From positions 1 to 47,689 of the forward strand of contig JAGGZK010000044.1 of NCBI GenBank assembly GCA_021162065.1: a stretch of 47,689 bases of DNA. The letters run 5' to 3'. Below are positions 1-8,413 of this stretch, one piece after another. The translations under genes and the position numbers were made by a program. Source of the stretch: Thermoplasmata archaeon. GTDB lineage: Archaea; Thermoplasmatota; E2; UBA202; JdFR-43. The notes beneath the pieces are model-generated. The model searched no databases. It was not told the origin of the DNA and saw only the letters and a list, made by a program, of their open reading frames with translations. The number at the start of each line of letters is the position of its first letter. The first letter of the stretch is position 1.

Positions 1-886
1 TGCCAGCATCAAGGTGAGTTACGAGCATCCTTGCATGCTCTTCATAAACCAGCGGTTTGTAGGCATGGACAACATCATCTTTCATCCTTGCCGGCAGAAA
101 CTGCATCCAGTGACCTATGTGGAATACAGCGTTGTCCTTCACCTCACCCTTCCAGTATCTGTTTTTTCTCATTTCAATTTTTATCTCCTGACTCATGGAA
201 AGATTTTCTGTGGTTATAACATCGCCCCTCTTCAACTCCTCGCTTTCCACATTTTTAAGGGCAAGTCCCACCCTGTCTCCTTTGCTGGCAATCTCAAAAT
301 CATCATCGTGCTTCTGTATGGAGCGAATGTGCACCTCTCTTTTGAGGGGCAAAAGCATGGCATCGTCATGCTTCCTTATGCTCCCTCTGACAACATTGCC
401 CAGTGCCACCGTTCCAACACCTTTGACATTGAAGAAATGGTCTATGGAAACGGTGCCCTCTTCTTCCTCCCTGCCTTCCATCCTTCCCGCGATATCCAGA
501 AGATGTTCCCTTATTATACCCGGCTCGTCCTCAAAAAATTCATGTTTTCTGAGGGGGATTTCCTTGAGAAATGTTTCTATTTCTTCGGCAGTATGATAAT
601 TCTGAAGCACAAATGCTGTCCTTTCAATATTCATGTAATGAATGGCGAGAAGCATTTCTCCAAAATATGCATCTATTTCAGAAACCACAAGAAGGGCGTA
701 ATCTGCACCGGAAAGGGAGTAAAACAGGGATGAAAACTTTTCCGGATAACTGGACGGCTCCACAAAGGTTACGGTATCGTCACCTTTCTTGAGATTATAG
801 AAGGTTATGTCGCTTTCCGTTCCCTTCTTCCCGAGATTTCTTCCGTATCCCGCGCTTCCCAGCAGTGCCACATTCAGATTGCCCAT
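1..886 (-). CDS. SelB/EF-Tu-like pseudo-GTPase, C-terminus cut by window edge
   Basis: I translated this minus-strand frame by hand; it is open to the left edge. It resembles the archaeal SelB/EF-1alpha-like family: an N-terminal G-domain-like region (about 130 residues) and then an EF-Tu domain-2-like beta barrel (VSIDHFFNVKGVGTVALGNVV...). The GTPase motifs are degenerate: the P-loop position reads LLGSAGYGRNLGKKG with no GK[ST], the DxxG position reads VEPSS, and NKxD reads QNYH. It is therefore unlikely to hydrolyse GTP. Start: two ATGs lie at 892 and 886; a GGTGA motif overlaps the first and sits 5 nt before the second, so I favour 886. A TATA box lies about 35 nt upstream. The family assignment is fairly firm; the role (possibly binding tRNA or the ribosome) is inference. 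Confidence 0.75.
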   Translation of the reverse strand, partial: MGNLNVALLGSAGYGRNLGKKGTESDITFYNLKKGDDTVTFVEPSSYPEKFSSLFYSLSGADYALLVVSEIDAYFGEMLLAIHYMNIERTAFVLQNYHTAEEIETFLKEIPLRKHEFFEDEPGIIREHLLDIAGRMEGREEEEGTVSIDHFFNVKGVGTVALGNVVRGSIRKHDDAMLLPLKREVHIRSIQKHDDDFEIASKGDRVGLALKNVESEELKRGDVITTENLSMSQEIKIEMRKNRYWKGEVKDNAVFHIGHWMQFLPARMKDDVVHAYKPLVYEEHARMLVTHLDAG

Positions 887-917
887 ATTCATCACCGAAG
901 ATGCTGAATTTCCTTCC

Positions 918-931
918 AGTATAAATAATTT
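918..931 (-). promoter_or_regulatory. TATA-box promoter of the pseudo-GTPase gene
   Basis: On the minus strand the sequence AAATTATTTATACT lies about 35 nt upstream of the start at 886, a normal distance for an archaeal TATA box serving a short leader with a GGTGA ribosome binding site. Confidence 0.45.
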
Positions 932-977
932 CAGCCCTAACTATTCGCAAATATCCCCTGCATACCTCGCCACACCA

Positions 978-1754
978 TCACAGCACGCTATTGAGGCGAC
1001 CACCATCCACGGGTATCATCGCCCCGTTTATGTAGGAAGCATAATCGCTGGCAAGGAAGGCGGCAAGATAGCCAATCTCCTCTGGCTCCCCCAGTCTTGC
1101 AGCCGGTATTGGCTCTGCATATTCCTCCAGCACCTCCTCCGTGCTTTTTCCCTCCCTTCTTCCTCTTTCGGCTGCGATTTCCATCATCCTGCCCGTTCTT
1201 ATTATCCCGGGCATTATTCCATTGACGGTTATGCCATGCGTTCCTACCTCCTTCGCCAGAGTTCTTACTAAGCCCGCCATGGATATTCTAACCACATTGC
1301 TGAGCGTAAGCCCCATAATCGGCTCCTTTATGGCGACGCTGGTGGAGTAGATTATCCTTCCCCACCCCTTCTCCATCATGTGAGGCAGAAATGCCTTTGT
1401 CAAATAAACGGCGGGATAGAGTAACAAATCCACCGCCCTTTCCCACTCATCCATGTCCAGCTCCATGAAGTTGCCCGGTTTGGGGCCACCTGTGGAGAAA
1501 AAGAATATGTCCACATCACCCGCCATTTCTGCAACATTCCTCAAATCATCTTTCTTGGAGAGATCGGCGACTATGTATTCCGCCCCTCCACCCATCTCCT
1601 CAATCTTCTCCTTCGCCCTTTTCAGATTTTCCTCGTTTCTGGAAAGCAATATCACGCTTGCCCCCGCCAGAGCCATCACCTTCGCCACTCCAAAACCTAT
1701 TCCCTTGGAGGATGCCGTTATCAGCGCCCTCCTGCCTTCGAGAGAGATTTTCAT
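978..1754 (-). CDS. Short-chain dehydrogenase/reductase (SDR) family oxidoreductase
   Basis: This 258-residue protein has the usual length of a classical SDR. The cofactor-binding loop near residue 13 reads TASSKGIGFG (consensus TGxxxGIG, with A replacing the first G). The NNAG position is altered to STGGPK. The C-terminus is the family's typical IPVDGGR. The catalytic Ser-Tyr-Lys region is unusual: IYSTSVAIKEPIMGLTLSN keeps the Ser, but I see no clear YxxxK, so the catalytic Tyr/Lys may be missing. The substrate cannot be told. The gene follows the CDF transporter with a 27-nt spacer that holds a possible TATA box (TTTTATAG on the minus strand), so it may be transcribed separately. Confidence 0.85.
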   Translation of the reverse strand: MKISLEGRRALITASSKGIGFGVAKVMALAGASVILLSRNEENLKRAKEKIEEMGGGAEYIVADLSKKDDLRNVAEMAGDVDIFFFSTGGPKPGNFMELDMDEWERAVDLLLYPAVYLTKAFLPHMMEKGWGRIIYSTSVAIKEPIMGLTLSNVVRISMAGLVRTLAKEVGTHGITVNGIMPGIIRTGRMMEIAAERGRREGKSTEEVLEEYAEPIPAARLGEPEEIGYLAAFLASDYASYINGAMIPVDGGRLNSVL

Positions 1755-1781
1755 GAAGCATAGATTTTTCCATCTATAAAA

Positions 1782-2645
1782 CTATTCCCCTGCCGGATCC
1801 ACATGAACTGTCGCCTCCATGCCCATCTCCTTCCTCAATGTCCTCTCTATTTCATCCACAATATTATGCACCTCTCTCAGTTTCATCTCGGGCGGAAGGC
1901 GGATGTGAAACGTTATCTCCACATGTCCTCCATATCTGTGGATGTGGAAGTGATGTATATCCCTCACCATGGGGGCTATGGAAACAATGATTTCCTCTAT
2001 TCTCCTTCTCATCCCCTCCTCCACACCCTCACCCATTATGGAGCTCACCACACCCCTCATTATATGGTATCCTATGTATATTATGAAAAGCGACACCGCC
2101 AGCCCCATCACCCCATCAACCCACCAGTGTTCCCTGCCGAGGAAAATGGCAACGGCAATGGCGACGGATGCAAGAGAATCGCTCCTGTGATGCCAGGCAT
2201 CCGCCACGAGAGATGAAAATTCCATTCTATTTCCGACTTTCATGGAAAGTACGGCCATCACCTCCTTTATTCCAGCAGATGCAAGGAATATTAAAATGGC
2301 CTCCATGCTGTATCCTGCGCCTTCATGGGCATACAACTTATTGAACGCCTGCCATAGAAACTGGAATCCCACCACCAGAAGAAGAGTGGAGAGAACTATT
2401 GCCGCAATCTCCTCCGCCCTTCCATGGCCGAAGGGATGCTCCCTGTCCGCCGGCAAAGATGATGCCCATATACCAAATATCACAATGGCTGAGGTGATGG
2501 TGTCCGATAGCGTATGCCAGGCATCCGCCCTCATGGCCACCGAGTTGTATTTCCATCCAGCCCAGTATTTGAGAACGAAGAGAAGTATGTTGGCAACTAT
2601 GGAAAAGGAAGCGATGTAATATGCCGCCCTCACCTTTTCTCTCAT
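1782..2645 (-). CDS. Cation diffusion facilitator (CDF) metal transporter
   Basis: This is a 287-residue membrane protein of the CDF (FieF/CzcD) family, which exports divalent metals, typically Zn2+, in exchange for protons. About six hydrophobic segments are followed by a cytoplasmic ferredoxin-like C-terminal domain rich in His (HHFHIHRYGGH). The intramembrane metal site is intact: TM2 has DAWHTLSD (H44, D48) and TM5 has DAWHHRSD (H152, D156). The HD-HD pattern is the one usually tied to zinc. Its start overlaps the stop of the fibrillarin gene by 4 nt (ATGA), so the two are translationally linked although their functions are unrelated. Confidence 0.93.
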   Translation of the reverse strand: MREKVRAAYYIASFSIVANILLFVLKYWAGWKYNSVAMRADAWHTLSDTITSAIVIFGIWASSLPADREHPFGHGRAEEIAAIVLSTLLLVVGFQFLWQAFNKLYAHEGAGYSMEAILIFLASAGIKEVMAVLSMKVGNRMEFSSLVADAWHHRSDSLASVAIAVAIFLGREHWWVDGVMGLAVSLFIIYIGYHIMRGVVSSIMGEGVEEGMRRRIEEIIVSIAPMVRDIHHFHIHRYGGHVEITFHIRLPPEMKLREVHNIVDEIERTLRKEMGMEATVHVDPAGE

Positions 2646-3286
2646 GTTCTCACATGAATGGCCATATGATCCCTTGCATAGGGCGCCAGTTTTATGGCCT
2701 CCACTACCTCATACTCGCTCTCCATATTTTTTACCACCTCTCTGAAAACCCTCTCGGGCTTCTTTGATATGTCAATGCTCCTCGCCTTCACCATTATTAT
2801 TCCTTCGCCAATGTCAAACCTCTCCATGTTCCTCGTGAATATCTCCACCTGATTTCTCTGGGCTATGTCCTGATAAAGCAAATTCGCCTCCTCCACCACA
2901 GCCCCATATTCCTCGGGTTTTGAGGCATTGGCCATTATGGGAAAAAGATTTTTCCTTTCCTGACTGAGTTTAACAAAATTTTTCATGGGTTTGAAGGCGA
3001 TATCGATGCCATATATTATCCCGTCGGTGATAATATCCGAAAAATGACTGGCTGTCGTGCCACTTGCAACCCCCAGATACAGCAACCTCGTTTCCTTTGT
3101 GAAGGGAAAATGCTTCATGCCCTTTAATATAAAGGCGGCCATCTTGCTCCTGTAGGGATTCCATGAGCGATATTCCACGCCCTGCACCCTAACCAGTCTC
3201 TCATTGTAAACCTTCCTCCCCGGAACCATGTTCACTGTGTAAATCCTGTTCCTGTCCCTGTAAACCCCTTCAAACACCTTTTTCAT
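2642..3286 (-). CDS. flpA: Fibrillarin-like rRNA/tRNA 2'-O-methyltransferase
   Basis: This is archaeal fibrillarin, 214 residues and full length. It is the SAM-dependent catalytic subunit of the box C/D sRNP, which 2'-O-methylates rRNA and tRNA at guide-specified sites together with Nop5 and L7Ae. Seen in the sequence: the N-terminal VNMVPGRKVYNERLV segment, the WNPYRSKMAA motif, the SAM loop LYLGVASGTTASH, the GIDIAFKP strand, and the conserved C-terminal end HMAIHVRT. In many archaea the partner gene nop5 lies next door; here it does not, and the downstream neighbour is a CDF transporter overlapping by 4 nt. Confidence 0.96.
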   Translation of the reverse strand: MKKVFEGVYRDRNRIYTVNMVPGRKVYNERLVRVQGVEYRSWNPYRSKMAAFILKGMKHFPFTKETRLLYLGVASGTTASHFSDIITDGIIYGIDIAFKPMKNFVKLSQERKNLFPIMANASKPEEYGAVVEEANLLYQDIAQRNQVEIFTRNMERFDIGEGIIMVKARSIDISKKPERVFREVVKNMESEYEVVEAIKLAPYARDHMAIHVRT

Positions 3287-3301
3287 GATGATAAACCGCT
3301 C

Positions 3302-4525
3302 TCATTTTAATTTTCTTTCTATCATCCCGCATGCTATGGATAACGCATCGAAAGTGGGCGCCACCACCGGCGCATAGGCATTCTCCATCCTCGCCATCTC
3401 CCTCACGTTCATTTCATTGTATATCGCCACCGCCATCCTGTCTACTATGGCTGCTGCACCGCTGCCGACCGCCTGGCACCCGAGTATTTTTCCATCCCCA
3501 TCGGCCACCACCTTTACCACAATGCTTTTCCCCTCCATGTAGTGGGGCAAATCCTTTCCGGAGTATTTTGCGGATATGCTTCCCTTCGCCTCCCTCTCCA
3601 GCAATCCCACGGCTGCAATCTCCATTCCAAAGATTCTGGTTGTTCTGGACAGCACCGGAGGAAGCATCTCTTCATTTCCTCCTGCAGCATTTATGCCTGC
3701 AGTTCTCCCCTGGCGTGCTGCTATGCTTCCCAGCCCAACATTTATTTTCCTTCCGAAGAAATCCGTTATGGAAGTGCAATCGCCAGCAGCATATATGCCG
3801 TCCATGCCTGCCTCGCATTTCATATTAACATCCATGACTCTGCTCTCCTTCACCACCATCGGCCTGTTCCCCGTTGCCACCACCACCATATCCGCCCTGT
3901 ATTCCTCATCCGCAATCACAACACCATCCTCCACCGCCTCCACCCTGCATCCCGTCTCTATATCCACATCAATATTTTTTCTGATGTGGGAAGCAATGTC
4001 CCCATCCACCATGGCAGGAAGTATGGATGGCATGTATTCCAGTATTTTAACCTCCAAACCCATCTCATGAAATGACTCTGCCAGCTCCATTCCTATAAGC
4101 CCCGCCCCAATTATGATTATGTCTCTCGCCTTCTTCGCCTCCTCTCTTATCTTAATAGCGTCTTCCATTGTTCTTAAAAAATATGCCCCCTCCGCTGGAA
4201 AGGGGCTCGCTGGCATTGCTCCAGTAGCCACAATAATGGCGTCATAGCTCTCCTCGCTTCCCTCAATCACTCTCGCCTCCATATCAACGGCATCCACCCT
4301 CTCCTCCCTGTATTCAATCCGCTGCCTTCTGAACCACTCCGGTGAAAACTCCACTATCCTATCGGGCTCCATCATCCCCCTGACCACATATGGAAGTGCG
4401 CATTTGGAGTACTGGCCATATCCCTCGCCATCATAAAGCACGATTTCCGCATCCCTCGCCGTTTTCCTGGCAAACTGGGCAGCCGTGCCGCCCGCCGCCC
4501 CGCATCCTATTATGGCTATTTTCAT
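3302..4525 (-). CDS. FAD/NAD(P)-dependent disulfide reductase, CoA-disulfide reductase / NADH oxidase type
   Basis: This 407-residue flavoprotein has an FAD-binding motif at the N-terminus (IIGCGAAGG), a central NAD(P)-binding motif (IIIIGAGLIGMELAE), and the second FAD motif GIYAAGDCT. A single redox cysteine, C42 in YSKCALPYVV, sits where CoA-disulfide reductases and NADH oxidases (Nox/CoADR) carry theirs, so CoA disulfide, persulfide or oxygen reduction is plausible. It is somewhat shorter than the roughly 440-residue norm and has no C-terminal rhodanese domain. Its start overlaps the response-regulator stop by 4 nt, making it the last gene of a PAS sensor-receiver-flavoprotein operon; redox-linked signalling is an inference from that arrangement. 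Confidence 0.88.
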   Translation of the reverse strand: MKIAIIGCGAAGGTAAQFARKTARDAEIVLYDGEGYGQYSKCALPYVVRGMMEPDRIVEFSPEWFRRQRIEYREERVDAVDMEARVIEGSEESYDAIIVATGAMPASPFPAEGAYFLRTMEDAIKIREEAKKARDIIIIGAGLIGMELAESFHEMGLEVKILEYMPSILPAMVDGDIASHIRKNIDVDIETGCRVEAVEDGVVIADEEYRADMVVVATGNRPMVVKESRVMDVNMKCEAGMDGIYAAGDCTSITDFFGRKINVGLGSIAARQGRTAGINAAGGNEEMLPPVLSRTTRIFGMEIAAVGLLEREAKGSISAKYSGKDLPHYMEGKSIVVKVVADGDGKILGCQAVGSGAAAIVDRMAVAIYNEMNVREMARMENAYAPVVAPTFDALSIACGMIERKLK

Positions 4526-4905
4526 TTTCCGAAAAATTCCTTCAACTCCTTAACAAGCCCATCAAAGCCCAGATAGCGGGGGATTATTTTCTTGGCTCCA
4601 GCCGCCATGAGGCGTTCTGACCAGTCCGTGTCAAAGAAGGCGGTGAAACCATATATGGTTGCATTCTTGTCAATCTTCATGATTCTTCTGGTTGCCTCCA
4701 CACCGTCTATGCCGGGCATCTTGAGATCCATGATGACAAGATCGGGCTTCTTACCCTTCTCCATCAACTCCTTGTATTTCTCTATGCCGTCCTCTCCGCT
4801 GAAGGCAGAATAAATCTCTATTCCTAACCCTGCCTTCTCTATGTACTTTTTCATGAGGTCCTGCATATCCGCCTCATCCTCCACTATAAGCAACACATTA
4901 TTCAT
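4522..4905 (-). CDS. Receiver-only response regulator
   Basis: This is a stand-alone CheY-like receiver domain with no output domain. Key positions are present: the acidic pair in LLIVEDEA, the phospho-acceptor Asp in DLVIMDLKMPG, the switch Thr in YGFTAFFD, and the conserved Lys in AGAKKIIPR. I choose the ATG at 4905 (MNNVLLIVEDE) over the in-frame GTG at 4914, because a GGAGGGTGA ribosome binding site lies 5 nt upstream of that ATG. It overlaps the end of the PAS sensor gene by 8 nt and its own stop overlaps the flavoprotein start by 4 nt. With no output domain, it probably acts by protein contact or phosphotransfer (inference). Confidence 0.93.
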   Translation of the reverse strand: MNNVLLIVEDEADMQDLMKKYIEKAGLGIEIYSAFSGEDGIEKYKELMEKGKKPDLVIMDLKMPGIDGVEATRRIMKIDKNATIYGFTAFFDTDWSERLMAAGAKKIIPRYLGFDGLVKELKEFFGK

Positions 4906-6604
4906 GTATTTCACCCTCCCTGACTATATTCTTAACCACATTTTCCACCCTTTCTATCGCCAGTTTGGCCTTCTCCAGCATTATAACATCCTCCTCGCTG
5001 GATATGCGCTCTTTGGCGAGATGAATATATCCCTTGGCGATGCATATGGGATTAAAAAAGTAATGGGAAACACGCTCTATAAACTTTTTCTCTTTTTCAT
5101 GAATTTCCTTTATCTCCGTTATATCCGTAAGTACCCCCAGGAAGGCGCTCTCTCCCTTGTAATCTATCATCGCCCCGTTAATCACACCCCATCTTATCTT
5201 ATCGCCGGCCAGGAGTCTGAATTCCGGGGTTGACACCTCCTCCATCTTCTTTGCCCTGCTGAATATTTTGAGAATTTCCTCTCTATCCTCTGGATGAATG
5301 AGCATGGAGTAATCAATATCCGAAATGCTCTTACCCTCCCTCCCCACAATGTTGAGAAATTTGGAGTTGGCAAAAACAAACTTGCCTCCCTGGACTATGA
5401 AAATTCCGTTGGGAGAATATTCTGTTATGGCCCTGTAGAGGGATTCGCTCTCTATTATCCTTTCCTCCGCCTTCTTCCTCTCGGTTATGTCAAGATTCAC
5501 GCTCAGGCTTCCGATGAATTGATTATCCTTATAGAGAGGGGTGGACGAAACAATGAAGGTCTTCACCTCTCCATTCTTTGCAAGAAATCTTATCTCGTAT
5601 TTACCCTTCTTTCCCTTCCTCCTTTTCTCCTCCTCCCTCTCCAGTTTTTTTGCATCTTTCAGATAAACAAGTTCCGCCACCTTCCTGCCAATCAGTTCCC
5701 CCTTTTTGTAACCCAAAGAAGAGGCGAAGGCGTCATTAAGAAACACTATTTTTCCTTCCTCGTCGTCCATGCATATCCCCTCCTGACTGAGTTCCACGAG
5801 CATCCTGTACTTCTCTCTACTCTTCTCCATCTCCGCCTCCATCTCCTTTATTTCCGTTATGTCAACGGCGGTTGCTATTCCAGCAGGTTTTCCCTTATAA
5901 ACTATGGTGTTCATGGAGAAAAATGCCCATCTTTTTCTCCCGTCCTTGGTGTAAAAGGGTATCTCATACATCATCGGCTTTACGTCCTCCCCCCGCTCCC
6001 TTCTTTTCCCCCTCTCCCTTACCACATCCCTGTACTCCTCCACCACCATATCCCAGTAATTTATATTTTTAATCTCCTCATGAGAATACCCGGTTATTTC
6101 CTCCGCAAATCTGTTCATATAAACTATGCGTCCTCCCTGGTAAATGAATATGGCAACAAGAGCCGTTTCCGCTATTCTCTCAAACAGCTCCTGCATCTCT
6201 CTCTCTCTCGTCACATCTATTTTGCAGGCAAGCGTCCTGTTTTCCGGAAGTTTTATTATCTTTATCTTTACATGCCTTATTTTACCATCCTTCCTCAGGC
6301 ATCTATACTCATATTCCTGCGGAACATCCTCTCCCCTCATCCTCCGCTCGTGGAAATCCTGCATCATTTCTTTATCTTCCTCTGCCACAAACTTTGTGAA
6401 ATGCTCCCCTATTATCTCCGCCAGAGGATACCCGCATATCTGTGAAAATTTCTTGTTGGCAAAGCTTATGATGCCATTCTCCTCCACCACGGTGATGCCC
6501 ACAGGAGATTCCTCAAAAAACTGCTTGTAGAGTTCCCATCTCCTGTCCACAACAAAAATTGCAAGTATGGGAACAAGGATGAAAGGAATGGAATGAGAGA
6601 GCAT
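4898..6604 (-). CDS. Membrane-anchored four-PAS sensor with a DHp-like helix but no ATPase domain
   Basis: The protein has 568 residues. One hydrophobic segment (about 5-18) is followed by four PAS/PAC units (roughly 23-135, 139-255, 263-385 and 388-495), each ending in a DI/DIT-type PAC strand. The final 70 residues form a helical region with an H-box-like motif, ERVSHYFFNPICIAKGY, whose candidate phospho-acceptor is His514; the position resembles the SHxLRNPL of HisKA domains. The protein stops at residue 568, so the HATPase_c domain (N, G1, G2 boxes) is absent. It overlaps the receiver gene by 8 nt. Either it is a phosphotransfer or dimerising scaffold fed by another kinase, or it has lost its catalytic domain. 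PAS calls are firm; the DHp call is likely. Confidence 0.88.
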   Translation of the reverse strand: MLSHSIPFILVPILAIFVVDRRWELYKQFFEESPVGITVVEENGIISFANKKFSQICGYPLAEIIGEHFTKFVAEEDKEMMQDFHERRMRGEDVPQEYEYRCLRKDGKIRHVKIKIIKLPENRTLACKIDVTREREMQELFERIAETALVAIFIYQGGRIVYMNRFAEEITGYSHEEIKNINYWDMVVEEYRDVVRERGKRRERGEDVKPMMYEIPFYTKDGRKRWAFFSMNTIVYKGKPAGIATAVDITEIKEMEAEMEKSREKYRMLVELSQEGICMDDEEGKIVFLNDAFASSLGYKKGELIGRKVAELVYLKDAKKLEREEEKRRKGKKGKYEIRFLAKNGEVKTFIVSSTPLYKDNQFIGSLSVNLDITERKKAEERIIESESLYRAITEYSPNGIFIVQGGKFVFANSKFLNIVGREGKSISDIDYSMLIHPEDREEILKIFSRAKKMEEVSTPEFRLLAGDKIRWGVINGAMIDYKGESAFLGVLTDITEIKEIHEKEKKFIERVSHYFFNPICIAKGYIHLAKERISSEEDVIMLEKAKLAIERVENVVKNIVREGEIHE

Positions 6605-6625
6605 GCTGTTGTATCATGCCCGGAT

Positions 6626-6636
6626 TATTTAAATTT
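6626..6636 (-). promoter_or_regulatory. TATA-box promoter of the PAS sensor operon
   Basis: The minus strand reads AAATTTAAATA about 25 nt upstream of the ATG at 6604, which suggests a leaderless or near-leaderless transcript covering sensor, receiver and flavoprotein. Confidence 0.5.
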
Positions 6637-6700
6637 AGCGAAAATTTATGGATAAATCAGTGGTAAACTATAATGCATATGGCGCCTATTTCTGCAACAA

Positions 6701-6709
6701 TTATAAAAT
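6701..6709 (+). promoter_or_regulatory. TATA-box promoter of the RNase J gene
   Basis: TTATAAAAT lies about 30 nt before the ATG at 6738. The upstream in-frame ATG at 6648 precedes this box, which argues against it as the start. The region is a divergent promoter shared with the PAS sensor gene. Confidence 0.5.
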
Positions 6710-6737
6710 TTTAAAAGTGGTGGCTGCTTCACATACA

Positions 6738-8036
6738 ATGATAAACATATACGCCCTCGGAGGTTATAACGAGGTAGGAAAAAACATGACATGCATAGAG
6801 GTGGACAACGAGGCAGTTATACTTGACATGGGCCTCTACATGGACAGATTTATAGCAGTTCAGGAAAGGGGGGAAATGAATTTTGAAACTCTGAAAAGGG
6901 AAGATGCCATTCCGGATGAAAGACCCATAGAAAAGATAAGAAAGAAGGTGAAGGCCATAATAGTGACACACGCCCATCTCGATCACATAGGGGCGGTGAA
7001 ATGGATGGCATCCCATTACAAATGCCCCATAGTATCCACACCCTATGCGGTGGAAGTGATGAAAAAAAATGCAAAGAATCTGGATAACATTGTCAGGGTG
7101 AATGTCAACTCCACCTACAGGATATCCAAAAACATGACGGCGGAATTCATAAACGTCACCCACTCCGTTCCCCAGGCAAGCATCATAAACATAGAGACAA
7201 AATATGGAGGAATACTATACGGCCTGGACTACAAAAATGACAATCACCCCACCATAGGAAGAAAGACTAACATAAAGAAGCTTAAGCGTCTTGAGAACAC
7301 CCGCCTTCTCATCGCCGACTCCACCAACGCGGATGAGGAAAGAAAGACGTTTTCGGAAAACATAGCCAAGGAGATGCTAAGGGACATAATGATGGGGATG
7401 GAGATAGAGGGCCATGGCCTGTTTCTCACAACCTTCTCATCCCACATGGCAAGGTTGAAGAGCATGCTTCAGCTGTCAAAGGCAATAGGGAGAAAGCCCG
7501 TTTTCATAGGACGCTCCATGGCCGACTATATTGCAGCAGCGGAGGAAACAGGGATAGTAAACTTTTCCGAAGAGGCGGAGATAATAAGGAGCCCCAGCAG
7601 GGCGGAGAAGCGGCTTTCCCAGATGAACAGAAAAAGGGAGGAATATGCCTTCATCGTCACTGGAGGACTGGGAGAGAAGAATGCTGTGCTTACAGGCATA
7701 GTGGATGAAAAATTTGCCCTGAAAATAGAGCCGCAGGACTTCGTAATCTTCTCCTGCGAAACAATACCAACGCCCACCATCCAGGCCAACAGGAGCGTAC
7801 TTGAGCAGAAATTGCATCGAAAGGGGGCGCGCCTGTTCAAAGATGTTCACGTCTCGGGCCATGCGGCAAGGGAGGATTTAAGAGATTTGATAAAGATAGT
7901 TTCCCCGGAGCAGATTCTCCCCGCCCACGGAGATTTGAAAAAGACGGCCGCCATGGCGTCGCTGGCGGGCGAAATGGGATATGAACTTGGAAAGAATGTT
8001 CACATACTCCAGAATGGGCAGATGCTGAGCATTTAA
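6738..8036 (+). CDS. Archaeal ribonuclease J (metallo-beta-lactamase / beta-CASP)
   Basis: This 432-residue protein matches archaeal RNase J, a 5'-to-3' exoribonuclease of RNA decay and maturation. The metallo-beta-lactamase signature is IVTHAHLDHIGAV, with a later metal His in VTHSVPQA and Asp in GLDYKND. The beta-CASP part holds LLIADSTNADEE, and the C-terminal part has HVSGHAAREDL and ILPAHGDLKK. The start at 6738 (MINIYALGGYNEVG) fits the family N-terminus and lies about 30 nt after a TATA box; the 30 residues encoded further upstream do not resemble the family. Its 3' end overlaps the convergent small winged-helix gene by 4 nt. Confidence 0.93.
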   Translation: MINIYALGGYNEVGKNMTCIEVDNEAVILDMGLYMDRFIAVQERGEMNFETLKREDAIPDERPIEKIRKKVKAIIVTHAHLDHIGAVKWMASHYKCPIVSTPYAVEVMKKNAKNLDNIVRVNVNSTYRISKNMTAEFINVTHSVPQASIINIETKYGGILYGLDYKNDNHPTIGRKTNIKKLKRLENTRLLIADSTNADEERKTFSENIAKEMLRDIMMGMEIEGHGLFLTTFSSHMARLKSMLQLSKAIGRKPVFIGRSMADYIAAAEETGIVNFSEEAEIIRSPSRAEKRLSQMNRKREEYAFIVTGGLGEKNAVLTGIVDEKFALKIEPQDFVIFSCETIPTPTIQANRSVLEQKLHRKGARLFKDVHVSGHAAREDLRDLIKIVSPEQILPAHGDLKKTAAMASLAGEMGYELGKNVHILQNGQMLSI

Positions 8037-8263
8037 ACCCTTTCAACAATACATTCTATGCCTTCCTTTGTTATTCTCAGAGTTTCCTCATTCATCTCCA
8101 CCAGACCCTCCTCCTGGAGGGAATGGATGGCCTCCTCCACCTCATCGCTTCCATAACCAATTTTGAGTTTGAGAACATCCATGCCAACCCATCTGTCATC
8201 GTTTTCCACCTTATGTATCAGCAGTTTGAGCAAAATATCTTCCATTATCTCGTCCAGTTCCAC
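8033..8263 (-). CDS. Small winged-helix-like protein
   Basis: This is a short acidic protein of about 76 residues. The predicted helix-turn-helix and wing lie in DVLKLKIGYGSDEVEEAIHS followed by LQEEGLVEMNEETLRITKEG, the ordering of archaeal winged-helix domains. The start is uncertain: in-frame TTG (8269), GTG (8263) and ATG (8245) are possible. A TATA box at about 8283-8296 on the minus strand would place transcription start near 8264, which favours a leaderless GTG at 8263. The gene converges on RNase J with a 4-nt overlap of the stops. The target is unknown; it could be a regulator or a small protein-interaction domain. Confidence 0.7.
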   Translation of the reverse strand: MELDEIMEDILLKLLIHKVENDDRWVGMDVLKLKIGYGSDEVEEAIHSLQEEGLVEMNEETLRITKEGIECIVERV

Positions 8264-8382
8264 CCGCAATTAATGAATGCCCCTATATATTTTTTCCGAA
8301 AAAGGAGAGGTTGGACAAATGAAAGAATGGCATCTCGCAACAACCCTGCCGCTCACCATACCCGACCAATTAATCCATAATG

Positions 8383-8390
8383 CTTATATC
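8383..8390 (+). promoter_or_regulatory. TATA-box promoter of tRNA-Thr
   Basis: CTTATATC lies about 24-31 nt before the first base of the tRNA at 8414, the expected spacing for archaeal tRNA transcription. The region 8270-8413 holds nothing else I can support. Confidence 0.5.
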
Positions 8391-8413
8391 TCCCAAAAAA
8401 ATTCAGCATGGGT

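Noticed and set aside
5294-6445. A 383-codon open frame on the plus strand opposite the PAS sensor.
   Set aside because: It is antisense to well-defined PAS domains and has an amino-acid composition typical of a shadow frame.
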